A stretch of 34,361 nt of DNA from an uncultured Bacteroidales bacterium (GCA_900321655.1 ONWU01000022.1:1-34361), one strand, 5' to 3'; shown: positions 24,279 through 32,671, counted from the first letter of the stretch. The notes: generated from the letters alone by a model not told the origin. A program made the numbers and translations.

Positions 24279-26234
24279 ATGAAAAAAACTCTGTTGATGG
24301 CCTCCATCGTCCTTTCTGCCGCCTGTGGCACCGTTCCAGAATCCGTTGACCACCCCGATGCCACGCGGGAGGAAATCTGCCGCGTAGAGCCCCTCAGCTG
24401 GTGGGTGGGAATGAAAACCAGCCTGCAGCTGATGGTGCAGGGCCCGGACATCGCCTCCTTCGAGGTGTCCATCCCCGGCAAGGGCCTTTCCGTGAAGTCT
24501 GTCCACAAGGCCGACAGCCCCAACTTCCTCTTCGTGGATGTGGATGTGGCGCCATCGGCCACCCCCGGCACCTATTACCTGGTCTTTTCGAAAGACGGGC
24601 AGTCTTTCCGCTATCCTTACCGGATAGGGGAGCGGGCATCCGGCAGTGCCCGGCGGGAAAGCTTTTCAACGGCCGATATGATCTACCTCATCATGCCGGA
24701 CCGCTTTGCCCGTTCCGAGGCCCCGGAAAGCACGTATGAGGATGGTTCGCTGGTCCCCTGGACGGTTCCCGTGCTGCCGGACCAGGTGGACCGGAAGGAT
24801 GCCGTGGCCCGGCACGGAGGCAATCTGCAGGGCATCATAGACCACCTGGATTACATAGAAGACCTGGGCGCTACGGCCATCTGGTGCACCCCGCTTCTTC
24901 TGGACAACCAGCCCCACGAGTCCTACCACGGCTATGCCTGTGCAGACTATTACCACATAGACCCCCGCTTCGGGGACAACGCCCTCTATCGTACCTTTGT
25001 GCAGAAGGCTCATGAGAGGGGGCTGAAGGTGATCATGGATGTGGTCACCAACCACTGCGGCACCGCCCACTGGTGGATGGAAGAGGCCCCCTTCAAGGAC
25101 TGGTACCACGTGAACGAGCCGTATATGCAGATGAATGCCCTGTTCTCCGTGTATATGGACCCTCACGCCTCCATCCGGGACCGCGAGCGCCAGGAGAGCG
25201 GCTGGTTTGTGCCCTCGATGCCGGATATGAACCTGGATAACCCCTACGTTCTCAAGTACTTCCAGCAGTGGGCCGTGTGGTGGACGGAATATGCCGGCCT
25301 GGATGGCCTCAGGGTGGATACCTATCCCTACAACGAACCCGGGCCGATGAGCCGCTGGTGCAAGGCCGTACTGGAAGAGTACCCCCATATGAACATAGTA
25401 GGGGAGTGCTGGGATATGAACATTCCCCAGCTGGCCTACTGGCAGAAGGATAACCCCAACAAGAACGGGTTCAACTCCAACCTCCCGTCCATTATGGACT
25501 TCCCGTTGCAGAATGCCATCCTGCGGGCCCTGCAGGAAGACAAGGTGTACTGGGACGAGGGAATGACGCGCATTTACACGGTGCTGGCCCAGGATTTCGC
25601 CTACCAGGACCTCTCGCATATGGTCACCTTCTTCGCCAACCACGACCACGCCCGCACGGGAGACGTGCTGGGCCGGGATCCGCAGCGGATGAAACTGGCC
25701 CTGGCCCTGCTGGCCACCCTTCGCGGCATCCCGCAGCTCTACTACGGAGACGAAATGATGTTCCTGGAGAGGAAGGACGTTCCCAGCCACGACGGCGCCA
25801 AGAGGATAGACTTCCCCGGAGGCTGGGCCGATGATCCGGTGAACCTGTTCACGGCCGTGGGCCGCGCCCGGGCTCCGGAGTTATACGGCGAGGCGGCCGA
25901 TGTGCACGACTACGCCCGTGCGCTCTTCCGCTGGAGAAAAGGCTGCAAGGCTGTTCAGGAAGGCCGTACCCTTCATTTCCTGTCCCGAAGGAACGTAGGC
26001 CCCGTGAACATTACGGACAACTCCTACTCCTTCTTCCGCTACACGGACGACGAAGCGGTGTTCGTATACATCAATAACAATCCGGAACCCCGCACCCTGG
26101 AGTGGAACCATTACCGGGAATTCGTAACCGGCCCTGTGCAGGGGACAGACATTCTCTCCGGAGACCCTGTCACCCTGAAGGACGGCCTGTCCATTCCGCC
26201 CAAATCGGCCCTTATCGTTCAGTTCAACCGATAA
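24279..26234 (+). CDS. GH13 neopullulanase/cyclomaltodextrinase, SusA-like lipoprotein
   Basis: The 651-aa protein starts with a lipoprotein signal (Cys16, SAAC). Residues about 35-125 form the cyclomaltodextrinase N-terminal domain (EPLSWWVGMKTSLQL). The GH13 barrel follows with GYACADYYHIDPRFG and DVVTNHCG. Nucleophile Asp347 lies in GLRVDTYPYNEP, acid/base Glu376 in VGECWD, and Asp456 in FFANHDHAR. A C-terminal beta domain ends the protein. The family hydrolyses malto-oligosaccharides, pullulan or cyclodextrins. In the Sus model SusA does this in the periplasm after import. Here the lipobox suggests membrane anchoring. It follows the GH53 gene by 12 bp. Confidence 0.92.
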   Translation: MKKTLLMASIVLSAACGTVPESVDHPDATREEICRVEPLSWWVGMKTSLQLMVQGPDIASFEVSIPGKGLSVKSVHKADSPNFLFVDVDVAPSATPGTYYLVFSKDGQSFRYPYRIGERASGSARRESFSTADMIYLIMPDRFARSEAPESTYEDGSLVPWTVPVLPDQVDRKDAVARHGGNLQGIIDHLDYIEDLGATAIWCTPLLLDNQPHESYHGYACADYYHIDPRFGDNALYRTFVQKAHERGLKVIMDVVTNHCGTAHWWMEEAPFKDWYHVNEPYMQMNALFSVYMDPHASIRDRERQESGWFVPSMPDMNLDNPYVLKYFQQWAVWWTEYAGLDGLRVDTYPYNEPGPMSRWCKAVLEEYPHMNIVGECWDMNIPQLAYWQKDNPNKNGFNSNLPSIMDFPLQNAILRALQEDKVYWDEGMTRIYTVLAQDFAYQDLSHMVTFFANHDHARTGDVLGRDPQRMKLALALLATLRGIPQLYYGDEMMFLERKDVPSHDGAKRIDFPGGWADDPVNLFTAVGRARAPELYGEAADVHDYARALFRWRKGCKAVQEGRTLHFLSRRNVGPVNITDNSYSFFRYTDDEAVFVYINNNPEPRTLEWNHYREFVTGPVQGTDILSGDPVTLKDGLSIPPKSALIVQFNR

Positions 26235-26240
26235 CAAAGA

Positions 26241-26270
26241 GAAACGCGCCCCTCCCCAAGGGCGCGTTTC
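26241..26270. terminator. Strong hairpin, probable terminator
   Basis: An 11-bp perfect stem, GAAACGCGCCC (26241-26251) with GGGCGCGTTTC (26260-26270), has an 8-base loop. It starts 6 bp after the GH13 stop. On the plus strand no T-run follows. On the minus strand the stem is followed by TCTTTGTT, a weak T-rich tail. It may end the GH13 transcript, a leftward RNA from the promoter near 26331, or both. Confidence 0.6.
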
Positions 26271-26325
26271 AGGTATATAAAACGAACTTAACAAATGGAC
26301 ACGAATTACTTCGTTGCCCGGTGCA
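26271..26325 (-). ncRNA. Candidate short leftward RNA
   Basis: A promoter on the minus strand (26324-26353) would start an RNA near 26318 that contains no ORF of note. Within about 50-80 nt the RNA reaches the strong hairpin at 26241-26270. The segment can fold a small hairpin, ACGAA-GTAA-TTCGT on the minus strand (26301-26314). If it reads past the hairpin it would be antisense to the GH13 3' end. Alternatively the promoter is fortuitous and this is simply spacer DNA. Confidence 0.25.
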
Positions 26326-26353
26326 AAGTTACGGATTTTTATTCTGAAAACAA
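26324..26353 (-). promoter_or_regulatory. Orphan promoter-like site
   Basis: On the minus strand, TTG (plus 26351-26353), 19 bases, then TAACTTTG (26324-26331) fits the consensus spacing. No protein gene lies downstream in that direction; only the hairpin and the 3' end of the GH13 gene, read antisense, follow. Confidence 0.5.
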
Positions 26354-26425
26354 GACTTTTTGATAGGTAATAGTTAAATAAATATTTTTAGTTTCAGATT
26401 GTTAGAGGTAAACCCCTCACTCTCA

Positions 26426-27235
26426 CTAAAGTAATGAAGTTATGGAGTCGTAGTATTTCTTGCTTACAGGTATATTTTTTACCTTTTCCTGATCCAGCTG
26501 AGCCAGGGCGTAGCCGTTTGCATCCTTCTTGAGAAGGTCAACGTGTGCGGCATTCACAAAGTAGCTGCGGTGGCAGCGCACCAGCCCGTGTTTCTGCACC
26601 ACCTCTTCCAGCGCCCGCATGGAGGACCGGAGCTCAAAATCCTTCACTTTCCCGTTGTCCAGGTGCACGATGTGCACGTAATTCTCCTGGGCCTCGATAT
26701 AGAGCACGGCCTCCGAAGAAACCACCAGTTTGAGGCGTTTGGTTTCGTCATAGAAGCGGATGAGGGTTTTCTCGTCCACGGCAGGGGCCATCTTGGCCTT
26801 GTCCCCCAGCACGTGCAGCTGCACGGCCATCGACAGGATGGAAAGCGGGAAAACCAGGATGCCCGCCATGTACAGGATACAGAGGGACATTACGGTGAAA
26901 TAGGGTCTGTCGGCCCAGCCTATTCCCATCGGGATAGACAGGAATAACCCGCAGAGAATCACCTCCCCGAAGCACCAGAGCACATACAGGGACCAGTTGA
27001 GGTCCATCACCCCGCGAAGCAGATACAGCAGCAGGCGGGAGAAAACCATCACCCCCAGGACGATGAGGGTGGACACAATGAGGTTGAGGGTGAACCGACC
27101 CTGCCCGACCGCCAGGAACACATCCATATCAAAGGGCTTGTACGCCAGCAGGAAGAGGAAGTAGAACAACGGTACCGTCACGAAAAACATAACGGCTACA
27201 GGCATCTTGAAGAAGGTACGGGATAAGGTTTTCAT
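26426..27235 (-). CDS. Membrane-anchored LytTR transcriptional regulator
   Basis: The protein has 269 aa. The first ~150 residues hold about four hydrophobic helices (for example VMFFVTVPLFYFLFLLAY and YFTVMSLCILYMAGILVF). A short linker leads to a LytTR DNA-binding domain (about 165-269) with LVVSSEAVLYIEAQENYVHIV and LVRCHRSYFVN. There is no receiver domain, so this is a one-component membrane regulator. The open frame runs on far upstream through the antisense strand of ppdK, but that is an artefact of high GC. The Met at 27235 follows a good promoter. Its target is unknown. It is divergent from ppdK and about 190 bp from the glycanase genes. Confidence 0.88.
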   Translation of the reverse strand: MKTLSRTFFKMPVAVMFFVTVPLFYFLFLLAYKPFDMDVFLAVGQGRFTLNLIVSTLIVLGVMVFSRLLLYLLRGVMDLNWSLYVLWCFGEVILCGLFLSIPMGIGWADRPYFTVMSLCILYMAGILVFPLSILSMAVQLHVLGDKAKMAPAVDEKTLIRFYDETKRLKLVVSSEAVLYIEAQENYVHIVHLDNGKVKDFELRSSMRALEEVVQKHGLVRCHRSYFVNAAHVDLLKKDANGYALAQLDQEKVKNIPVSKKYYDSITSLL

Positions 27236-27250
27236 ACTAAATAGGCAGGA

Positions 27251-27280
27251 CAAAGATACTAAATTTCGCGTTTTTGCCAA
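27251..27280 (-). promoter_or_regulatory. Promoter of the membrane LytTR gene
   Basis: On the minus strand, TTG (plus 27278-27280), 19 bases, then TATCTTTG (27251-27258) fits the consensus. The box ends 15 nt before the ATG at 27235, giving a leader of roughly 10 nt. This site supports the chosen start. Confidence 0.65.
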
Positions 27281-27288
27281 AAAAGCTG

Positions 27289-27296
27289 TATATTTG
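27289..27296 (+). promoter_or_regulatory. -7 element of the ppdK promoter
   Basis: TATATTTG matches TAnnTTTG and lies 41 nt before the ppdK ATG. The region between is very AT-rich (about 27305-27337), a feature known to help translation initiation in this phylum. No TTG is found at the standard distance. Confidence 0.5.
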
Positions 27297-27337
27297 CATG
27301 TTTGTATCGAAAAAATCTTAAATAATCTTATAAACTT

Positions 27338-30064
27338 ATGGCAGAAATCAAGAAAAGAGTCTATCGCTTTGGCGGTAAGCACGCCGAAGGCAATGGCAAG
27401 ATGAGGGAACTCCTGGGTGGCAAGGGTGCCAACCTGGCCGAGATGAACCTCCTGGGTATGCCTGTTCCCGCCGGCTTCACCATTACTACCGAATGCTGCA
27501 CGGAATACTACCGTCTGGGTGGCGGATATACGCCCGAGCTCAAGGCCGAGGTGGCCAGCGCTCTGGAAGCTACTGAGAAAATCATGGGTAAGAAGTTCGG
27601 AGACCCGAACGATCCGCTCCTGGTGAGCTGCCGTTCCGGTGCCCGTTCCTCCATGCCCGGTATGATGGATACCATCCTCAATATCGGCCTTTGCTCCGCT
27701 ACTATCCCCGGCCTCATCAAGAAGACCGGCAACCCCCGTTTCGTCTATGACGCCTACCGTCGTCTCATCATGATGTACTCTGATGTGGTGATGGAGAAGG
27801 CCGAGGGCATCGAGCCCGCCGACGGCCAGGGCATCCGCCAGCAGCTGGACCGCATGATGGAAGAGGTGAAGAAGGCCAACGGTTACAAGAGCGACACCGA
27901 GCTCACCGCCGATCAGCTCAAGGATCTGGCCGAGGCTTTCAAGGTGCGTATCAAGGAAGTGCTGGGCGTTGAATTCCCGGACGATGCCAAGTCCCAGCTT
28001 TGGGGTTCCATCGGCGGCGTGTTCAAGAGCTGGAACGGCAAGCGCGCCATCCGTTACCGTCAGATCGAGCACATTCCGGATGACTGGGGTACCGCTGTGA
28101 ACGTCCAGTCCATGGTGTTCGGCAACATGGGTGAAACCTCCGCTACCGGTGTGGCTTTCTCCCGTAACCCTGCCAACGGTGACAACAAGTTCTATGGTGA
28201 GTGGCTCATCAACGCCCAGGGTGAAGATGTGGTGGCCGGTATCCGTACCCCCAACCCCCTGAACGAAGCCACCAAGAGCGAGAAGAACAAGAACCTGGCA
28301 TCCCTGGAGAAGGCTATGCCCGAGGTTTACAAGGAACTGGACGACATCCGCAAGCACCTGGAAGACCACTTCAAGGATATGCAGGATATCGAGTTCACCA
28401 TCCAGGAAGGTAAGCTCTGGATGCTGCAGTGCCGTATCGGCAAGCGCACCGGTCTGGCTGCCCTGCAGATGGCTGTTGATATGGTAGAGGAAGGCCTCAT
28501 CGACGAGAAGACGGCCGTGATGCGTGTGGCTCCCGCCCAGCTGGACGAGGTTCTGCACCCCATCCTGGATCCCGCTTCCGAGAAGAAGGCCGCCGTTCTG
28601 GCCCAGGGTCTGCCCGCTTCCCCGGGTGGTGCCGTAGGTCAGATCGTGTTCACCTCCGAGGACGCCATCGAGTATATGAAGAAAGGCAAGAAGTGCATCC
28701 TCGTCCGTGAGGAGACTTCTCCCGAAGATATTGACGGTATGCACGCCTCCGTGGGTATCCTCACCGAGCGTGGAGGTATGACTTCCCACGCTGCCCTGGT
28801 GGCCCGCGGTTGGGGTAAGTGCTGCATCGTAGGCTGCGACTCCATCAAGATCAACTTCAAGGACAAGACCGTCACCTTCAGCGGTGTGAACAAGACCCTC
28901 AAGGAAGGCGAATGGCTGTCCCTGAACGGCGCCAAGGGTCTGGTGTACGAAGGTGCCATCGAAACCATGGACGCCTCCGAGAACCCCCTCTTCGCCAAGT
29001 TCATGACTATGTGCGACAAGTTCCGCAAACTGGGTGTCCGTACCAATGCCGATACTCCGGAAGATGCCGCCCGCGCCCTCAAGTTCGGTGCTCAGGGTAT
29101 CGGCCTGTTCCGTATCGAGCACATGTTCTATGGCCGCAACAGTGAGCAGCCGCTCTCCAAGCTCCGCAAGATGATCCTCTGCGACACCGACGAGGAGCGT
29201 AAGGCCGCCCTGATGGAACTGGAGCCCTTCATGAAGGCCGCCGTCAAGGAGACCCTCCGCGTGATGGACGGCAAGCCGGTCGTGTTCCGTCTGCTGGATC
29301 CGCCCCTGCACGAGTTCGTGCCTCAGGGTGAGGACAAGAAGAAGGAACTGGCCAAGGATCTGGGCATCTCCGTGAAGGAAGTGGAGAAGCGTGGTGAGAA
29401 CCTCCACGAGGTGAACCCGATGATGGGTCACCGTGGTGTCCGTCTGCACGTGAGCTTCCCGCTCATCGCCGAAACCCAGTACCGCGCCATCTTCACCGCC
29501 ACCGCCGAACTCCAGAAGGAAGGCCTGCACCCGCACCCGGAGATCATGATCCCCGTTACCATCAGTGCCCGTGAGCTCAGCTTCCAGAAGGTGATCTGCG
29601 ACCGCATCAAGGCCGAGGTGGAAGCCCACCAGTCCCAGCTCATCGACTACCAGTTCGGTACCATGATCGAGATCCCTCGTGCTGCCCTCACGGCAGACCG
29701 TATGGCCCGCGCCGCCGAATTCTTCAGCTTCGGTACCAACGACCTCACCCAGATGACCTTCGGCTTCAGCCGTGACGACATCGGTACCTTCATGGGTGAA
29801 TACCTGGGTAACAAGATCCTGGATTCCGACCCGTTCCAGACCATCGATGTCAAGGCCGTCGGCCAGTTGGTCCAGATGGGTGTAGAGCGTGGCCGCAGCA
29901 AGCGTCCCGGTCTGCAGTGCGGTATCTGCGGTGAACACGGTGGAGATCCCAAGTCCATCGAGTTCTTCAACACCATCGGCATCGACTACGTGTCCTGCAG
30001 CCCGTTCCGCGTGCCCATCGCCCGCCTCGCCGCTGCCCAGGCTCAGATTGCCCAGAGCAAGTAA
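27338..30064 (+). CDS. ppdK: Pyruvate, phosphate dikinase
   Basis: This 908-aa enzyme interconverts pyruvate, ATP and phosphate with PEP, AMP and diphosphate in the cytoplasm. The N-terminal ATP-grasp half starts YRFGGKHAEGNGKMRELLGG and carries VSCRSGARSSMPGMMDT. The swivelling phosphohistidine domain has His484 in ERGGMTSHAALVARGWGK. The C-terminal PEP-binding barrel has IGLFRIEHMF, MMGHRGVRL, FFSFGTNDLTQMTFGFSRDD and the terminal CGICGEHGGDP with the catalytic Cys. Length and all motifs are normal. Codon choice is strongly biased, as expected for a highly expressed gene. It stands alone between its own promoter and terminator. Confidence 0.98.
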   Translation: MAEIKKRVYRFGGKHAEGNGKMRELLGGKGANLAEMNLLGMPVPAGFTITTECCTEYYRLGGGYTPELKAEVASALEATEKIMGKKFGDPNDPLLVSCRSGARSSMPGMMDTILNIGLCSATIPGLIKKTGNPRFVYDAYRRLIMMYSDVVMEKAEGIEPADGQGIRQQLDRMMEEVKKANGYKSDTELTADQLKDLAEAFKVRIKEVLGVEFPDDAKSQLWGSIGGVFKSWNGKRAIRYRQIEHIPDDWGTAVNVQSMVFGNMGETSATGVAFSRNPANGDNKFYGEWLINAQGEDVVAGIRTPNPLNEATKSEKNKNLASLEKAMPEVYKELDDIRKHLEDHFKDMQDIEFTIQEGKLWMLQCRIGKRTGLAALQMAVDMVEEGLIDEKTAVMRVAPAQLDEVLHPILDPASEKKAAVLAQGLPASPGGAVGQIVFTSEDAIEYMKKGKKCILVREETSPEDIDGMHASVGILTERGGMTSHAALVARGWGKCCIVGCDSIKINFKDKTVTFSGVNKTLKEGEWLSLNGAKGLVYEGAIETMDASENPLFAKFMTMCDKFRKLGVRTNADTPEDAARALKFGAQGIGLFRIEHMFYGRNSEQPLSKLRKMILCDTDEERKAALMELEPFMKAAVKETLRVMDGKPVVFRLLDPPLHEFVPQGEDKKKELAKDLGISVKEVEKRGENLHEVNPMMGHRGVRLHVSFPLIAETQYRAIFTATAELQKEGLHPHPEIMIPVTISARELSFQKVICDRIKAEVEAHQSQLIDYQFGTMIEIPRAALTADRMARAAEFFSFGTNDLTQMTFGFSRDDIGTFMGEYLGNKILDSDPFQTIDVKAVGQLVQMGVERGRSKRPGLQCGICGEHGGDPKSIEFFNTIGIDYVSCSPFRVPIARLAAAQAQIAQSK

Positions 30065-30083
30065 GCTCCCGGCTCATACCAAC

Positions 30084-30116
30084 AAAAAGCTCCGATTTCC
30101 CGTCGGAGCTTTTTTT
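30084..30116 (+). terminator. Rho-independent terminator of ppdK
   Basis: The stem AGCTCCGA (30088-30095) with TCGGAGCT (30103-30110), a 7-base loop and a run of seven T (30110-30116) make a classical terminator about 20 bp after the ppdK stop. An A-run on the left side could let it act in reverse as well. Confidence 0.85.
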
Positions 30117-30140
30117 GTGCTATCGCTTGCTTTTCGGCCT

Positions 30141-30174
30141 CTCGTACACCAAAAGGGGTGTTTTCGTGTACGAG
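30141..30174 (-). repeat. Imperfect palindrome, copy 2 of the CTCGTACACGAAAAC repeat
   Basis: On the minus strand it reads CTCGTACACGAAAAC, 5 bases (ACCCC), then TTTTGGTGTACGAG. It matches copy 1 (7626-7657) in both arms, the loop length and the position of the one mismatch, but has the opposite orientation. It lies between the ppdK terminator and the promoter of the PurL-like gene, 10 bp before that promoter's TTTG. Confidence 0.75.
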
Positions 30175-30184
30175 GGAGGGATTA

Positions 30185-30216
30185 TTTGAGTTTTCAAAGA
30201 AAATTGCGTAATTTTG
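30185..30216 (+). promoter_or_regulatory. Promoter of the PurL-like/phoH operon
   Basis: TTTG (30185-30188), 20 bases, then TAATTTTG (30209-30216) is an excellent match to the Bacteroidetes consensus. Only four bases (GAGT) separate the box from the ATG at 30221, so the start point should fall at the ATG itself. Confidence 0.75.
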
Positions 30217-30220
30217 GAGT

Positions 30221-31345
30221 ATGGCAGCAGACTTACTTCACAGCAGCTACATTCTGGACGGCGTTCCCATGCCGCTTACCCCGGCCCGTATGCTGCGGGA
30301 ATGCGCGGTTCAGCCTTCGCCGGAGCCGGAAGGGGAACCGGAAGCCCTGGCCGATGAGCATCTGGACCACACCCCGGACCATTACCCCTTCGAGGAAAGC
30401 GCTATCCCGGAGTATGCCGTGGCCGTAGAGGAGCTTCGGCGCTCCCGCTCCTTCCCGCTTCCTTATGCCGGACCGTACACGGCTTCCAAAGTGGCCCAGG
30501 CCCTTCTGGATGTGGTGTGGTACAATGGGCATTTCCGCCTGGGAGACCTCACCCTCAAGGCCGACTGGAAGTGGAACAGCAAGGAAATCGGCCACGCCGC
30601 CGCTTTCTACGATTCGGTGGAAGCCTGCTGCAATTACCTGGATGCCCTGGGCGTGAAGTTGGAGAAGTACAACCTTACCGCCGGCACCCCTTCCGTCACT
30701 TTCAAGGCCGGAACGGCCGTGGAGGAAGAAGATGCCCAGTACCAGGAGGAAGACCTCTTCCGGGACACGTCCTACCGCACGGCCAATCCGCGCTTGAGTC
30801 GGCGCAGAAAGGCACCCGCCGCCTTCCAGCCCGAACCTTCGGACTGGATCATCTACATCCCCTTCGACCCCTGTGAATACCGGCTGGGCGGCTCCGTGCT
30901 GGCCCAGGCCGTGGGCGCTACGCCCGCCATCCCGGCCGATGTGGCGGATGCAGATTATTTTATGGACTGCTACGAGGTGCTGCGGGAACTGGTGGAGGAC
31001 GGCGTGGTAAAAGCCGGCGCCACCGTGGGAGACGGAGGCCTGATGACGGCCCTTCGCAGCTTGGCCGCCGGCGGAACCGGGGCAGATGTCTCCATCGCCG
31101 AAATCGCCAAGGCCTACGGCGGGGAACTCCCCGTCCGCATCCTTTTCTCCGAGGTCCCGGGCGTCATCATCCAGATTGCCGATATAGACTACGACTACGT
31201 AGATGCAGAGCTCATCCTGCAGGACGTGGTGTACTTTCCCATCGGCCACCCCACTCCCGGCAAGCCGGAGATAAAACTAACCCAGCGAATTGAAATACCA
31301 CAAATACTGGAATCCCTTTTAAACACTTTAGAAGGAGAAGACTAA
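30221..31345 (+). CDS. PurL/AIR-synthase-related protein of unknown function
   Basis: The protein has 374 aa and no signal peptide. Residues about 1-75 are acidic and low in complexity. The C-terminal 150 residues follow the AIRS_C pattern of FGAM synthase: CEYRLGGSVLAQAVG, LRELVEDGVVKAGATVGDGGLMTALRSL, and ILFSEVPGVIIQI. Relatives have HDVSDGGL where this protein has ATVGDGGL, so the His-Asp of that motif is missing. The middle segment (about 150-215) is charged and unlike the normal substrate domain. At half the length of small PurL and lacking an obvious ATP site, it may be a non-catalytic or regulatory relative. It is translationally coupled to the PhoH gene (TAATG overlap). Confidence 0.75.
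   Translation: MAADLLHSSYILDGVPMPLTPARMLRECAVQPSPEPEGEPEALADEHLDHTPDHYPFEESAIPEYAVAVEELRRSRSFPLPYAGPYTASKVAQALLDVVWYNGHFRLGDLTLKADWKWNSKEIGHAAAFYDSVEACCNYLDALGVKLEKYNLTAGTPSVTFKAGTAVEEEDAQYQEEDLFRDTSYRTANPRLSRRRKAPAAFQPEPSDWIIYIPFDPCEYRLGGSVLAQAVGATPAIPADVADADYFMDCYEVLRELVEDGVVKAGATVGDGGLMTALRSLAAGGTGADVSIAEIAKAYGGELPVRILFSEVPGVIIQIADIDYDYVDAELILQDVVYFPIGHPTPGKPEIKLTQRIEIPQILESLLNTLEGED
31331..31337 (+). promoter_or_regulatory. Shine-Dalgarno-like site before phoH
   Basis: GAAGGAG lies 7 nt before the ATG at 31345. This is one of the few good Shine-Dalgarno sequences in the window, consistent with an internal operon gene that needs its own ribosome entry or reinitiation. Confidence 0.55.
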
Positions 31346-32667
31346 TGGCCAAAATCTTTGTACTAGACACCAACATTATCCTGCACGACCACAATGCCAT
31401 CAAGCAGTTCCAGGATAATGACATTGTTATCCCCATCGCCGTGGTGGAGGAACTGGACAAGTTCAAGAAGGGCAACGACGCCCTCAGTTTCAACGCCCGC
31501 GCGTTTATGCGGGAAATGAACAAACTGATGGACCGCAAGCCCGGCCTGAGGGGATACAGCCTGGGTAAGAAACTGGGCTGCATCAAACTGGAACCCAACC
31601 ATCCCTTCACCCCCAAGTACCAGGAGATGTTTCGGGACGATATCCAGGACCACCGCATCCTTTCCACCGCCATGTGGGTGAGGGACCACAACCCCAACCG
31701 CTTTGTGGCTCTGGTTACCAAGGACATCAACCTTCGCCTGAAGGCCAAGGCCGTGGGAATGGAAGCCCAGGATTACCTGAGAGACCGCGTGGACGACGAG
31801 GTAATGATAAGTCTGGAAAAGGAAGTCATTACCATAGAAGTGTCCTCCGAAGCCACTCAGCGCCTGGCCTACGGGCAGGACAACTGCCTTCCCTGGCAGG
31901 AAGTGCAGGACCAGGAGCCCAAACCCAACCAGCTGTACAAGTTTGTCTTCGGCGGGGAAACCGTCTGCGCCCGCTACGATGCCTCCCGCAAGGTGATTGC
32001 CCTGGTGAGAGCCCAGCAGGCCGCCGGCATCCGTCCCCGCAACGACGAGCAGAAATTCGCCCTGGACGCCTGTCTCAATCCCAAGATTCCGCTGGTATCC
32101 ATCACCGGCGGCGCCGGTACCGGCAAGACGCTTATCGCCCTGGCCGCTGCCCTGGAGCAGGAGGCGGACTATGACCAGATCATCCTCTCCCGCCCGACGG
32201 TGGTGCTGGGAGGCCAGGATATCGGCTATCTGCCCGGAGACCAGAAGTCCAAGATGAGCCCCTACATCCAGCCGCTGATGGACAACCTGGAGGTGATCCG
32301 TCACTGCTACAAGCCCGGCAGCAAGCAGTCCCAGAAGCTGGACGCCATGATAAGGGAAGAAAAGCTCCTCATCTCGCCCCTGGCCTACATCCGCGGCCGG
32401 TCCCTGGGCAAGGTATACTTCATTGTGGACGAGGCCCAGAACCTTACCCCGCACGAGGTGAAAACCATCATCACCCGTGCCGGAGAGGGCACCAAGATGG
32501 TGTTCACCGGAGATATCTACCAGATAGACCAGCCCTTCCTGGACCAGTGGAGCAACGGTCTCACCCACCTGGGAGAGAAGATGCACGGCCAGCCCCTGTT
32601 CCAGCACATCTCCCTGCTGAAGGGAGAGCGCTCCGAACTTTCGGAGGTAGCCGCAAAGCTACTGTAG
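31345..32667 (+). CDS. PIN-domain PhoH-family ATPase (PhoH2 type)
   Basis: The protein has 440 aa. The N-terminal PIN nuclease-like domain (about 1-150) has VLDTN with Asp8, VVEELDKFK, DHRIL and a later VTKDINLRLKA. These supply the acidic residues expected of an active PIN site. The C-terminal PhoH domain (about 230-440) has a Walker A motif GGAGTGKT (255-262) with Lys261, and a Walker B motif VYFIVDEAQN with Asp362 and Glu363, then MVFTGDIYQID. In other bacteria such PIN-PhoH fusions act as ATP-dependent RNA helicase/nucleases. Its ATG overlaps the stop of the PurL-like gene by one base. This coupling implies a joint function that I cannot name. Confidence 0.92.
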   Translation: MAKIFVLDTNIILHDHNAIKQFQDNDIVIPIAVVEELDKFKKGNDALSFNARAFMREMNKLMDRKPGLRGYSLGKKLGCIKLEPNHPFTPKYQEMFRDDIQDHRILSTAMWVRDHNPNRFVALVTKDINLRLKAKAVGMEAQDYLRDRVDDEVMISLEKEVITIEVSSEATQRLAYGQDNCLPWQEVQDQEPKPNQLYKFVFGGETVCARYDASRKVIALVRAQQAAGIRPRNDEQKFALDACLNPKIPLVSITGGAGTGKTLIALAAALEQEADYDQIILSRPTVVLGGQDIGYLPGDQKSKMSPYIQPLMDNLEVIRHCYKPGSKQSQKLDAMIREEKLLISPLAYIRGRSLGKVYFIVDEAQNLTPHEVKTIITRAGEGTKMVFTGDIYQIDQPFLDQWSNGLTHLGEKMHGQPLFQHISLLKGERSELSEVAAKLL

Positions 32668-32671
32668 AGCC

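Noticed and set aside
26301-26331. tRNA- or riboswitch-like sequence before the LytTR region
   Set aside because: Only a 5-bp hairpin is present. There are no cloverleaf arms or conserved riboswitch bases.
27236-29938. N-terminal extension of the LytTR gene to 1170 codons
   Set aside because: The extra 900 residues are the antisense of ppdK. The domain structure and promoter support a start at 27235.
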